Of a stretch of 64,000 nt of DNA, positions 51,726-60,924 are shown piece after piece. Location: contig NZ_BSTC01000012.1 in assembly GCF_030269305.1 (NCBI RefSeq), forward strand, positions 172,419 to 236,418, in the 5' to 3' direction. This DNA is from Kineosporia sp. NBRC 101731 (GTDB taxonomy: Bacteria > Actinomycetota > Actinomycetes > Actinomycetales > Kineosporiaceae). Below the pieces are notes generated by a model, which ran no database searches, was not told the origin of the DNA, and was given only the letters and a program-made list of their open reading frames with translations. Every line of letters begins with the position of its first letter. Position 1 is the first letter of the stretch. The position numbers and the translations under genes are program-made.

Positions 51726-54700
51726 GAACCGAAGGGAAACCCGTGACCCCCCTGCCCGACCCGCTCCTCGACCTGGCCCGTGCGCTCGGCCTCGGCTTGG
51801 CCGAACTGGCCGGACTGGACGAGGAGAGTGACCTGTTCGAGCTCGGACTGGACTCGCTCACCGTGATCCGGCTCACCGGGCAATGGCGCAAGGCCGGCCT
51901 GGACGTCGGTTTCGCCGAACTGGTCGAGGACCCGACCCCGGCCGGCTGGCGTCGAGCCCTGGATGCTGCCTCCACGTTGACGCAGGCCCTGTCCGCGCCC
52001 GCACCGAGCGACGAAACACCGGTAGAACTGGCCACGTTGCAACACGCCTACTGGGTCGGCCGCCAGGACGGACAGCCATTCGGTGGAGTGGCCGCACACT
52101 TCTACGTCGAGCTGGACGGCCATGGAGTGGATCCGGACCGGCTGCGTGGTGCACTACGGCGTATCGTCTCCCGCCACGCCATGTTGCGGCTGCGCATCAC
52201 CCCGGAGGGCCGGCAGTGGACCGCCCCGGACGCGACCGCCGATCAGGCCGACATCACCGTGCACGATCTGCGGGCCCAGCAACCGCACCAGCTGCGGCTC
52301 ACACTGGAGCAGGCCCGTGAGCACCTGACCCATCGGCGGATGGATGTGGACAGCGGGCAGGTTCTGGACCTGCAGCTGAGTCTGCTGCCTCACGGCGCCA
52401 CCCGGTTGCACATCGATCTGGACATGATCGCCGCCGACGCCCTGAGCCTGCGGGTGCTGGTGGCCGACCTGGCGCGCGCCTACGCCGACCCCGGCTGGAA
52501 TGAACCCGAACCGGAATCAAGCTATCGATCTTACCTTTTGGCGCCGGAGGACGAGCGACGGGGAACGGACCGCCTCTGGTGGTCCGAACGAGCTGCCGAT
52601 CTGCCCGCAGCTCCGCAGCTTCCATTGCTGCCTGATGCCGGCGCCCCTGGAAAAGCGGCCCGCAGTGCTCGTCTGCATCACTGGGCCTCACCGTCCACCA
52701 CCGCGGCACTGGGTCGGGCTGCCGCCGCCCACGGCGTCACCGTGGCCGCCACTCTGGCCACGGCTTTCGCCGAAAGCATCGGCGCCTGGTGCGAGCAGCC
52801 ACAGTTCCTGCTGAACCTTCCGCTGTTCAACCGGCGGCCGATCGTGCCCGACGTGGAGAGCCTGCTGGGTGACTTCTCCTCCTCCGTGCTGCTACCGGTG
52901 GATGTCTCGGGACGGGTCAATTTCGCCGAGCGGGCCTCGCGGGTGCGGGTCGATCTGCATGCCGCCATTGCCCACGGCAGTTACGGCGGTGTGGAGGTCT
53001 TGCGGGACCTGGCCCGGATACGCGGTGGCACGGTATTGGCGCCGGTGGTCTACACCAGCGCGGTGGGCATGGGTGAGATTTACGGCCCTGGCGTGCGGGA
53101 GTGTTTCGGCTCTCCGGTGTGGACGGTCTCGCAGGGTCCTCAGGTGTGGCTGGACGCACAGGTCACCGAGCATGAGGGTGGGCTGCTGCTGAACTGGGAC
53201 GTGCGCCTTGACGTCCTGCGTGAACCTGCGGCACGGGCGGCCTTCGACGCCTACCGGAATCTGGTGACGGCGCTGGCCGAAGATCCCGGCGCCTGGCAGC
53301 GGCCGGGCAGGCCCGCGCTGCCGCAGGTACAGGTGCAGGCCCGGAGAGAACTGGACGCGACCGACCGCCGTCACCCGCCGCGCCTGCTGCAGGCCGGATT
53401 CCTGGAGCAGGTCCGACGCGATCCGCATTGGCCCGCAGTCGTGTTCGGCCAGCAGGTGCTCAGTTATACCGGGCTGTTCGACTTGGCCCGGAACACTGCT
53501 CACGTGCTCCTTCAGGCCGGGGCCGCTCCCGGCGACAGCGTCGTCATCACTCTCCCCAAGGGGCCTGAGCAGGTGGTCGCTGCCATCGGTGTGCTGCTGG
53601 CCGGGTGCACCTACGTGCCGGTGGGTATTGATCAGCCCGCCGCCCGGCGTCACCGGATCCACCAGGCTTCCGGAGCCAAGCTGGCACTGACCGACCTGGA
53701 GCACCAGGCAGCCGTCGAAGGGGCCGGTGCACAGGGGCTGCTGGTCTTCGCGCAGGCGCACGCCGGGCAGCCGGTGGGTCTGCCTGACCCGCGCCCGGAG
53801 GACATTGCGTACGTCCTGTTCACCTCCGGCTCCACCGGGGAACCCAAGGGCGTGGAGATCTCGCACGCCGCGGCCGCCAACACGATCGACGCCCTCAACG
53901 AGCGCTTCGGCATCGGCCCGGACGACCGTGTGCTGACGGTTTCGGCCCTGGAGTTCGACCTGTCGGTGTACGACGTGTTCGGAATTCTGTCGGCCGGTGG
54001 CACCCTGGTAGTCGTGCCGCAGGAGCACCGGGCCGACCCCCTCGCCTGGCACGCAGCGGTGCTGCGCCACGGGGTGACGGTCTGGAACACCGTGCCCCCC
54101 ATCTTCGACCTGTTGCTGCGCACCGCCGAGGCCACCGCGAAGCCGGGATTGCCGCTGCGCAGTGTCCTACTCGGTGGAGATCGCGTGAGCGGTGACCTGC
54201 CCGGCCGCTTACACGCGCTGGCCCCACAGGCGCGCTTCGCCGCTCTGGGTGGTATGACGGAGGCGGCCATCCACTCCACCGTCTTCGAGGTGCGAGCCGG
54301 CGATGCCGTCGACCCTGCCGATCCCAGCCTCCCCTGGGGCCTGCCGTTGGACGGGATGGCCTGCCGGGTGGTGGACGGGGACGGGAGAGACCGGCCCGAT
54401 GACGTGGTCGGCGAGTTGTGGATGGGCGGCGCGGGGCTGGCCCGTGGGTACCGGGGCGACCTCGGCCGCACGGCCGAACGCTTCGTTCAGGACGGGCTGC
54501 GCCGGTGGTACCGGACCGGCGACTTGGCCGTGGTCCGGCCCGGCGGCGGTCTGGAGTTCGCGGGCCGGGCCGATCACCAGGTGAAGATCAGTGGGCACCG
54601 GATCGAGCTGGGTGAGATCGAGGCCGCGCTTACGGCCCATCCGCGGGTGCAGGACGCCTGCGTTCAGGCCGTCCAGACAGTCGGTACCGGGGCTGGGGTC

Positions 54701-57700
54701 CAGCTAGCCGGGTTGGTGGTGCTTCGCGAGCCGGACGAGCACCTTCCCGATCTGGCTGCTTGGCTCACCGATCAGTTGCCTGCCCACATGCGCTGCTCCT
54801 GGTTCGTGGCCGCAGCGTCCATCCCGCTGACCGGCAACGGAAAGATCGACCGCACCGCCGTCCGGAACCGCCTGCTGAAAGCCCCTCCCGGCAACACTTC
54901 TCATGCTTCCGACGGCGAGCCACCACGCACAGCGGTTGAGCAGGCGGTCGCCGTTACCTGGCAGAAGCTCTTGGGCGTTGCGCAGGTCTCCCGCGAAGAC
55001 GACTTCTTCGCCCTGGGAGGCGACTCCCTGCTGGCCACCCGCCTGCTCGTCGCGCTCAACCAAGCCGGCGTGCGCGGCGCCACCCTCGGCGCCGTCTTCG
55101 CCCATCCCACGCTCGCCGGTTTGTGCGCCGGTCTGAGCCTGGGCAGCGCCGCTACCGCTCAGCCTCCGGAGTTGCTCACCAGCGCCCCCGCACAGCGCCA
55201 CGCCCCCTTCCCGCTCACCGACGTCCAACGCGCCTACCTCATTGGACGCAACCCCGAGCTCCCGTTGGGAGGCGTGGGCACCTGGCAGTACAACGAGTTC
55301 GACGGCGTCGATGTCGATCTGGAGCGGCTGCAGAGCGCCTGGGACACCGTTTGGGCGCGTCACGACATGCTGCGCGCCGTGATCCGCGGCGGGCACCAAG
55401 TCATCCCCGAGTACCCGGCCGAGGTGAAGATCGCCGTTCATGACGTTCCGGCCGGGACCGACCCGACCCCCGCACTGGAGCACCTGCGGGCCACGATGTC
55501 CCACCGCGTCGTCGATCTCGCCGAGGGCCCTCTGGTGGAGATCGGCGTGGTCCGGTACCGGCAGGATGGTCGGGTCCGCACCCGGATGGGCATCGGTTAC
55601 GACTACATCGTGCTCGACGCCCTGTCGATCATGCGCGTCCTGACCGAACTGGACCTGCTCTATACCAACCCTGAGACGGAACTGCCCCCGGTGGGGCCTT
55701 CCTTTCGGGACTACGTCCTGGCGCACCACGGTCATGACCCCAACCCGGAGCATGTCCAGCACTGGGAGAACCGGCTGGCGCACCTGCCGCCCGCACCGGC
55801 TCTGCCGCTGATCGCCACTCCGGCCGAAATCTCCGCGCCCACGTTCGAGCGCCGCCAGCACCTGCTGGCGCCCGATACCTGGCAGGCACTGCAAGAGCGG
55901 GCCCGAACCATACGAGTCACGGTGCCCTCGGTCCTGTTCGCCGCCTACGGTGAAGTCCTGGCCCATTGGAGCGGGAGCAGTGGTGTGACCGTCACGCTGA
56001 CCCGTTTCGAGCGTCGTCCGGTTCATCCGCAGATCGACCTCGCTGTCGGAGACTTCACGTCCCTGGCCCCGGCCGGTTACGAGCGTGCGGCGATGACCAC
56101 GTTCACCGAGGCGGTGCGCGCGGTTCACCGCCGCACCGGAGAAGACCTCGACCACAGCGACGTGCCGGCCTCCTGGCTGCTGCGACGGCTGGCCACCGCC
56201 AGCGGCGAAGGGCAGCCCGTTCCGGTGGTCTTCACCAGTGCCGTGGGTGTGGGCGAACAGGTGACGATGGACCGCTCCCCCGGCTTCCCTCAGCCGGTCT
56301 GGGGTCTCTCGCAGTCGCCGCAGGTGTGTCTGGACAACCAGGTACTGCCGGCCCGAGGTGGGCTGCAGGTGACATGGGACTCCGCCCAGGGCCTGCTGTC
56401 CCAGGAAACCCTGGATGACATGTTCCAGGCCTACCTGCAGCTGCTGACCTGGCTGGCCGACAACGACTGGGACGCCGCTCTGCCCGACCTGCTGCCCCCT
56501 CGCCAACGTCAAGTGCGCAAGCGTGTTTCGGCCACCGGCGACGGCGGCCCACCGGCCACTCTGCTGACGCCCATCCTGCACCAGGCCGCTGTCCGCCCCA
56601 ACGACCCGGCGCTGGTGGCCGCCGACGAACCGAACGCCCCCACCACGTCCTTCAGTGAACTTCAGCACGGTATCGAGCGCTGGGCCGGACTTCTGGACCA
56701 GGCGGGCGTGCAGCCCGGCGACCTGGTGGCCGTAAGCCTGCCCAAGGGCCGTTCCCAGGTGATCGCTGCGCTGGGTGTCATCGCGGCGGGGGCCGCCTAC
56801 GTCCCGGTCAGCCGGTCCGCGCCCGCCGTACGCCGCGAACAACTCCTTTCCCGAACGCCTTACGTGATCACAGACACCGAGGAGGGGGTGCCTGACCGCA
56901 CGATCCGGCTGAATCCGGTCCACCTGTCCTCCGCCCTGAGCAGGCCAGCTGTGCAGGCGGCACCGGACGATCTGGCGTACGTGATCTTCACGTCCGGTTC
57001 CACCGGTGAGCCCAAGGGCGTGCAGATCACCCACGACGCGGCCGCGAACACCTGCCGGGACATCGCCACCCGCTACCAAGTCACCCCCGAAGACCGTGTT
57101 CTGGGGTTGTCCGCCCTGGAGTTCGACCTGTCGGTGTTCGACATCTTCGGCGTGCTGGGCGCCGGCGGCACGCTGGTCCTGCCCGGCGAGCAGGAACGCC
57201 GTGACCCGGCCCACTGGCTCCAGCAGGTCCGCACGCACCGGGTCACCCTCTGGAACACCGTCCCCGCGCTGCTGGACCTTGTTCTGTCCGAAGCAGGCAC
57301 CGAGGGCCTGCCGTCGTCCTTGCGCCTGGCCCTGGTCTCCGGAGACTGGGTGGGCCTGGACCTGTCGGCCCGTTTGAGCCAGGCCACCGGCGGCAAGGGA
57401 CATCTGGTGGCCCTGGGCGGCGCGACCGAGGCCGCCATCTGGTCCAACGCCTATGACGTGGCCCAGGTGCCACAGCACTGGACGTCCATCCCCTACGGAT
57501 TCGCCTTGTCGGGCCAGCGTTACCGGGTGGTGGACCCAGGCGGGCGGGATGCCCCGGACGGCGTTGCGGGCGAGCTCTGGATCGGAGGGCGAGGGGTGGC
57601 TCGAGGTTATCTCGGTGATCCGTCGCGCACGGCACAGCGATTTGTGGACGTAGACGGTGAGCGTTGGTATCGCACCGGGGACCTGGGTCGGTTCTGGGCG

Positions 57701-58306
57701 GACGGGACGCTGGAGTTCCTCGGCCGCACCGACCACCAGGTCAAGATCAACGGACACCGGCTGGAACTGGGCGAGGTGGAGGCCGCGCTGGAGAACCTGC
57801 CCAGTGTGGCCCGCGCGGTCGTCGTAGCCCCGGGGCCGCGCAATCGACGCACGTTGCACGCCGTCCTGGAATCCGCCGAAGGCGATGCACAGGCGGTCCG
57901 CAGGGCTCTGCAGGCCGTACTGCCGGCCCATGCCGTCCCCTCACGCATCAGTTTCGTGCACCAGCTGCCGCTGACGGCCAACGGGAAGGTCGACCGAGGC
58001 GCGCTCCTGGCCGCGGCTGAAACAACCGACAACGAACAGGGCACGACCGGCCGTGCCCTGCTGGAGACCGAGACCGCCCTGAGTCCACTCTGGGCCGAGG
58101 CGACCGGAAACCTTCAGGTTGATCCGGATCTGGGTTTCTTCGCCGCCGGCGGTGACAGTCTGGCTGCTCTGCGGCTGGTGGCTGCGGTCCGGGACCGTTT
58201 CCGGGTCCCGATCTCGGCGCGGGACCTGTTCGTCACCCCGACCCTGGCGGCGTTGGCCCAGCATGTCGACGCGGCACGCGCCGACATGGACGAGGGCGCT
58301 CTGTAA
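51722..58306 (+). CDS. NRPS, ArCP-Cy-A-PCP-Cy-A-PCP
   Basis: This 2194-aa loading and two-module NRPS has an N-terminal aryl carrier domain (Ser45 in LGLDSL), Cy1 (about 95-540, canonical Asp234-x4-Asp239-x2-Ser242), A1, PCP1 (Ser near 1101), Cy2 (about 1160-1600, Asp1294-x4-Asp1299-x2-Ser1302), A2 and PCP2 (Ser near 2145). No insert interrupts A1 or A2. Codes read by eye are DLYNLGLIHK for A1, a mix of Cys-like DLYN and Thr-like GxxH features, and DLFNVSLIWK for A2, Cys-like. The product would be an aryl-bis-heterocycle handed to the TubC docking domain of the 44391-49898 protein. A GTG at 51743 is an alternative start. Confidence 0.94.
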   Translation: MRTEGKPVTPLPDPLLDLARALGLGLAELAGLDEESDLFELGLDSLTVIRLTGQWRKAGLDVGFAELVEDPTPAGWRRALDAASTLTQALSAPAPSDETPVELATLQHAYWVGRQDGQPFGGVAAHFYVELDGHGVDPDRLRGALRRIVSRHAMLRLRITPEGRQWTAPDATADQADITVHDLRAQQPHQLRLTLEQAREHLTHRRMDVDSGQVLDLQLSLLPHGATRLHIDLDMIAADALSLRVLVADLARAYADPGWNEPEPESSYRSYLLAPEDERRGTDRLWWSERAADLPAAPQLPLLPDAGAPGKAARSARLHHWASPSTTAALGRAAAAHGVTVAATLATAFAESIGAWCEQPQFLLNLPLFNRRPIVPDVESLLGDFSSSVLLPVDVSGRVNFAERASRVRVDLHAAIAHGSYGGVEVLRDLARIRGGTVLAPVVYTSAVGMGEIYGPGVRECFGSPVWTVSQGPQVWLDAQVTEHEGGLLLNWDVRLDVLREPAARAAFDAYRNLVTALAEDPGAWQRPGRPALPQVQVQARRELDATDRRHPPRLLQAGFLEQVRRDPHWPAVVFGQQVLSYTGLFDLARNTAHVLLQAGAAPGDSVVITLPKGPEQVVAAIGVLLAGCTYVPVGIDQPAARRHRIHQASGAKLALTDLEHQAAVEGAGAQGLLVFAQAHAGQPVGLPDPRPEDIAYVLFTSGSTGEPKGVEISHAAAANTIDALNERFGIGPDDRVLTVSALEFDLSVYDVFGILSAGGTLVVVPQEHRADPLAWHAAVLRHGVTVWNTVPPIFDLLLRTAEATAKPGLPLRSVLLGGDRVSGDLPGRLHALAPQARFAALGGMTEAAIHSTVFEVRAGDAVDPADPSLPWGLPLDGMACRVVDGDGRDRPDDVVGELWMGGAGLARGYRGDLGRTAERFVQDGLRRWYRTGDLAVVRPGGGLEFAGRADHQVKISGHRIELGEIEAALTAHPRVQDACVQAVQTVGTGAGVQLAGLVVLREPDEHLPDLAAWLTDQLPAHMRCSWFVAAASIPLTGNGKIDRTAVRNRLLKAPPGNTSHASDGEPPRTAVEQAVAVTWQKLLGVAQVSREDDFFALGGDSLLATRLLVALNQAGVRGATLGAVFAHPTLAGLCAGLSLGSAATAQPPELLTSAPAQRHAPFPLTDVQRAYLIGRNPELPLGGVGTWQYNEFDGVDVDLERLQSAWDTVWARHDMLRAVIRGGHQVIPEYPAEVKIAVHDVPAGTDPTPALEHLRATMSHRVVDLAEGPLVEIGVVRYRQDGRVRTRMGIGYDYIVLDALSIMRVLTELDLLYTNPETELPPVGPSFRDYVLAHHGHDPNPEHVQHWENRLAHLPPAPALPLIATPAEISAPTFERRQHLLAPDTWQALQERARTIRVTVPSVLFAAYGEVLAHWSGSSGVTVTLTRFERRPVHPQIDLAVGDFTSLAPAGYERAAMTTFTEAVRAVHRRTGEDLDHSDVPASWLLRRLATASGEGQPVPVVFTSAVGVGEQVTMDRSPGFPQPVWGLSQSPQVCLDNQVLPARGGLQVTWDSAQGLLSQETLDDMFQAYLQLLTWLADNDWDAALPDLLPPRQRQVRKRVSATGDGGPPATLLTPILHQAAVRPNDPALVAADEPNAPTTSFSELQHGIERWAGLLDQAGVQPGDLVAVSLPKGRSQVIAALGVIAAGAAYVPVSRSAPAVRREQLLSRTPYVITDTEEGVPDRTIRLNPVHLSSALSRPAVQAAPDDLAYVIFTSGSTGEPKGVQITHDAAANTCRDIATRYQVTPEDRVLGLSALEFDLSVFDIFGVLGAGGTLVLPGEQERRDPAHWLQQVRTHRVTLWNTVPALLDLVLSEAGTEGLPSSLRLALVSGDWVGLDLSARLSQATGGKGHLVALGGATEAAIWSNAYDVAQVPQHWTSIPYGFALSGQRYRVVDPGGRDAPDGVAGELWIGGRGVARGYLGDPSRTAQRFVDVDGERWYRTGDLGRFWADGTLEFLGRTDHQVKINGHRLELGEVEAALENLPSVARAVVVAPGPRNRRTLHAVLESAEGDAQAVRRALQAVLPAHAVPSRISFVHQLPLTANGKVDRGALLAAAETTDNEQGTTGRALLETETALSPLWAEATGNLQVDPDLGFFAAGGDSLAALRLVAAVRDRFRVPISARDLFVTPTLAALAQHVDAARADMDEGAL

Positions 58307-58310
58307 ATGA

Positions 58311-58346
58311 GGATGAGGGCCGGCGACTGTGCACCGGCCCTCATCC
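58311..58346. terminator. Bidirectional terminator after the NRPS gene
   Basis: A perfect 13-bp stem GGATGAGGGCCGG/CCGGCCCTCATCC with a 10-base loop lies four bases after the NRPS stop and nine before the converging ferredoxin stop. Confidence 0.85.
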
Positions 58347-58354
58347 CCACAGTT

Positions 58355-58546
58355 TCACGACTGAAAACGAATAGCTCCCGAAGGACATGCCTTCACTGCG
58401 CCGTCAACTCCCCCGCCACCGGCATCGACCACCTCGGTCACCGGCCGCACCAGGCCCGTCTCCTCGTCCTGCTCGAAGTGCCCGGGCGCCCACCGCACAC
58501 ACTGCCCGGCGCCGATGCACCTGTTCTCATCCACGACGACCCGCAT
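58355..58546 (-). CDS. 3Fe-4S/4Fe-4S ferredoxin for P450
   Basis: This 63-aa soluble ferredoxin has the pattern MRVVVDENRCIGAGQC near the N-terminus and CPSGAI near the C-terminus, as in actinobacterial P450 ferredoxins (C-x5-C ... C-P), which usually carry a 3Fe-4S cluster. It is the likely donor to the P450 at 39896. AAGGGGAAGAGG precedes the ATG. A 15-bp gap separates it from the broken methyltransferase gene upstream, so both probably share the third Zur-like box. A ferredoxin also occurs in the coelibactin cluster. Confidence 0.88.
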   Translation of the reverse strand: MRVVVDENRCIGAGQCVRWAPGHFEQDEETGLVRPVTEVVDAGGGGVDGAVKACPSGAIRFQS

Positions 58547-58561
58547 GGTCCTCTTCCCCTT

Positions 58562-59303
58562 CTACAGCTTCTCCAGCATCCAGAACTCGCTTTCTCCCAG
58601 GCGTTCCATCGACAGGCCCGCCTGCCTGGCCTCATCGGCGAGGTCTCGTGGATCCGGGTGCTGGTAGAGGTGCTCGGCGGTGTTCTCCTCCAGCACTCGC
58701 TCGCCGTCCAGGACCAGGTAGCTCATCCGCCAGCGCATCAGCTCGCCCTGCACGGGCCATGCCTCCCCGATGCACCGGTAGGTCAGCTGCCCGACCACGG
58801 CTGCGGTGAACTCGAACGGCTCGACGCGCTGCGGGTGTTGGGGAGCCTGCAGATCCAGCAGCACCGACCCGCCCACGGGCAGCCTGGATGCAAGTTCGGC
58901 CAACAACGCTGCTCGCTCGCCCGGGTCGAAATGCCTCAGCGTTCCCAGCATCGCCGCACCCCCGATCCGCGCTGGCAGGGTCGCGGAGAAGAAGTCTTCT
59001 GGCCGCACGGTGACTCGTGCGTGCCAGTGCGGGTGGGCCGCCACCCGGGCCAGGGCCAGCGAACGCATTGCCTGACTGGGCTCCAGCGCCAGCACCTCGG
59101 CCTCAGGCACCCGCTCGAGAATCCGCCAGAATCAGACCCGAGCCCGCACCGATGTCCAGGACCGGGCCCGCCTGAGGCCGTAAGTGCGGCAGCCAGGCCT
59201 GCACGGCCCTCCGCTGAGCCACCCTGGCAGCAGCGTTGACCAGGTCGTAGGCGGCTGCGGTGGGCGCATACGCATCGGCGACCGGGCCTGACTGGCTGGG
59301 CAT
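58562..59303 (-). pseudogene. Frameshifted SAM methyltransferase
   Basis: The N-terminal part (from ATG 59303, with GGAG upstream) reads MPSQSGPVADAYAPTAAAYD to motif I GPVLDIGAGSGLIL, then meets a stop. The rest continues in another frame from WRILERVPEAEVLALEPSQA to the end FWMLEKL. A 2-bp loss near 59122-59130 would explain the break. Together the parts give about 248 residues, paralogous to the 38359 gene and to the fusion methyltransferase. A sequencing error is possible because no other damage is seen. Confidence 0.75.
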
Positions 59304-59374
59304 CACAGACATCTCCGTACGACTGGGCAGTCCCGTCACGGTGGGCACGAGCTCTCGACTACACAGTAACTTAT

Positions 59375-59389
59375 CGGGAATGATTCTCA
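59375..59389. promoter_or_regulatory. Third Zur/Fur-like box
   Basis: CGGGAATGATTCTCA matches the other two boxes at GAAnGATTnTCA, with 5 of 7 arm positions paired. It lies between the leftward methyltransferase/ferredoxin unit and the rightward ArsR gene. Confidence 0.65.
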
Positions 59390-59440
59390 TTCGCTCACCG
59401 GCATCGCCCCACCTCGCCCCTCGGCGGTACAGTTCGACAC

Positions 59441-59452
59441 ATTGCAAACTGC
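59441..59452 (+). promoter_or_regulatory. Candidate ArsR operator (copy 1)
   Basis: ATTGCAAACTGC lies just before the ArsR start and recurs on the minus strand upstream of the His-rich gene as ATTGCAATAACTGC (61278-61291). The sharing suggests a common regulator. Confidence 0.4.
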
Positions 59453-59456
59453 TTAT

Positions 59457-59783
59457 ATGGACGATGGAGTGACTGCGGTGCAGGCGGAACCGGGGCTGGC
59501 CGAGGCTGCTCAGCTGTTCAAGATCCTGGGCAACGAGTCCCGGCTGTGGCTTCTGCGTCTGATCGGGGCCCGACCCTGCACCGTCGGTGAATTGGCTGAG
59601 CAGACCCAGATGTCCCAGCCCCTGGTCTCCCAGCCTCTGCGCTCGCTGCGCCAGGGCGGGCTGGTCAGTGCGGTTCGCCACGGCAAAGAGGTGACGTATG
59701 CCATCACCAATACCCACGTCACCCATGTCGTGACCGACGCGCTCGCCCACGTCCTGGAAGAGCCGGCACAGGGATCTCACTGA
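59457..59783 (+). CDS. ArsR/SmtB-family metal-sensing repressor
   Basis: This 108-aa winged-helix repressor has LFKILGNESRLWLLRLIG, ELAEQTQMSQPLVSQPLRSLRQGGLVSAVRHGKEVTYAI and a C-terminal helix NTHVTHVVTDALAHVLEE. In the last helix His, His and Glu fall at the positions of His106, His117 and Glu120 of the SmtB alpha-5 zinc site; the first ligand (Asp104) is Asn. No alpha-3 CxC site is visible. This fits a zinc (or Co/Ni) sensor. The start is uncertain: ATG 59457 is used here, while GTG 59478 with GGAG upstream is equally plausible. Confidence 0.88.
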   Translation: MDDGVTAVQAEPGLAEAAQLFKILGNESRLWLLRLIGARPCTVGELAEQTQMSQPLVSQPLRSLRQGGLVSAVRHGKEVTYAITNTHVTHVVTDALAHVLEEPAQGSH

Positions 59784-59947
59784 CAACGCATGGGAGGCCC
59801 TTCGTCCCGACACGAGCCGGGCGCACGATCAGCTGGTCGCCCGCCTGCCAGCATGAAATCCCTGCCCCTTGAGCAGTCCTCCGCCGTACAGACCGCGGCC
59901 ACAGCGGTAGAGCGCCGCTACCCAGAACCTGCCGGTTCGTCGGCCTG

Positions 59948-60306
59948 ATGATCATCGCCGGTGTCGTCGCCCTGGCGCTGGGCCGTTTCTGGCTAGCGGA
60001 CTGGGGTCAGAGCCATCCGGCCGCCCGGGCCTGGGTCACCGCGCTCGTCTCCATCACCCTGCAGTCACTGCCCTTTCTGCTGTTGGGCGTCACCTTGGGC
60101 GCAGTGATCAGTGTGCTGGTCCCGGCCCGGTGACTGACCTCGCTGAGTGGCCAGGTGGTGGTGTCGGTGATCGTGCTGGCGCTGCTGGCCGTTGCGGTCG
60201 CGATCTGTTCGGAGACGGATGTTTTCGTGGCCGCTTCCTTCACCCAGTTCTCTTCCACCGCGATGCTGGCGTTCATGGTGGTGGGCCGATGGTGGATGTG
60301 AAATAG
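59948..60306 (+). pseudogene. Decayed DUF318-type permease
   Basis: An N-terminal piece (LQSLPFLLLGVTLGAVISVLVPAR, 61 codons) is followed after a stop by a C-terminal piece (LAVAVAICSETDVFVAASFTQ ... LAFMVVG). The intact family, predicted permeases, has SEADAFVAASFTQF and VVGPMVDVK there. A 1-bp loss near 60287 turns VVGPMVDVK out of frame, and roughly 170 internal residues are missing. These permeases usually stand beside TIGR03943 proteins, as here. A 31-codon frame before it (59853-59948) has no recognisable homology. Confidence 0.7.
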
Positions 60307-60308
60307 GG

Positions 60309-60911
60309 CTGACCGACCTGCACCTGCGTTACGTGCAGCCGTTCATGCGCCCGGCCTTGCTGATCACCGGCGCCGCCCTGGTCCTGCTCGGGTTCGGGGA
60401 CTTGATCTGGGGTCTGCGCCAGGGCGCCCAGGACGAAGAGCACGGCCAGGCACCTCGCACCACCTGGCTGCTCCTGCTGCCCGTCCTGTGTGTGTGGGGG
60501 CCCTGGCCGTCTCGGCCCTGGACACCCGCAGCCAGAAGCAAGTCGAGTCCGGCTTCGCATCCCTTCCGGAAGGGACGGTGCCGGACCTGACCTTGGGCGG
60601 CTTCACCGCGCGGGCCTACTGGGCGAGTCGGCCCCAGTGGAAGGTCGCACGGTGCGCCTGCTCGGCTTCGTGTCCCAACCCGGGGCGAAGGATGGCATCT
60701 GACCCGCATGACCATGCGGTGCTGCGCGGCCGACGCCGCCGCGATCCGAGTCCTGATCACCGGCCAGGACGCGCCCTCGATCGGTCAATGGGTGACAGTC
60801 GAGGGCACCTTGGCGCCCTATGACTCCTTGGTCCAGATCGGCAGCCATCCCCCTCGCCTGCAGGCCACGCGAGCGACCCCGGCCGCCGTCCCCCGCAACC
60901 CCTACGAGTGA
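60309..60911 (+). pseudogene. Decayed TIGR03943-family membrane protein
   Basis: Three frames must be joined to read the protein: LTDLHLRYVQPFMRPALLIT to TTWLLLLPVLCV, then ALAVSALDTRSQKQVESGFASLP to LGGFTARAYW, then EGRTVRLLGFVSQPGAKDG, and finally TMRCCAADAAAIRVLITGQD to the stop at 60911. The C-terminal CC region and the two membrane segments are typical of this permease-associated family. At least three indels make it inactive. It forms a remnant pair with the permease just upstream. Confidence 0.7.
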
Positions 60912-60924
60912 CCCGAGCTGCGGC

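Noticed and set aside
36293..60000. MbtH-like gene
   Set aside because: I looked for a small protein with the MbtH Trp/Pro pattern near the NRPS genes and did not find one in the window; it may lie elsewhere or not be needed.
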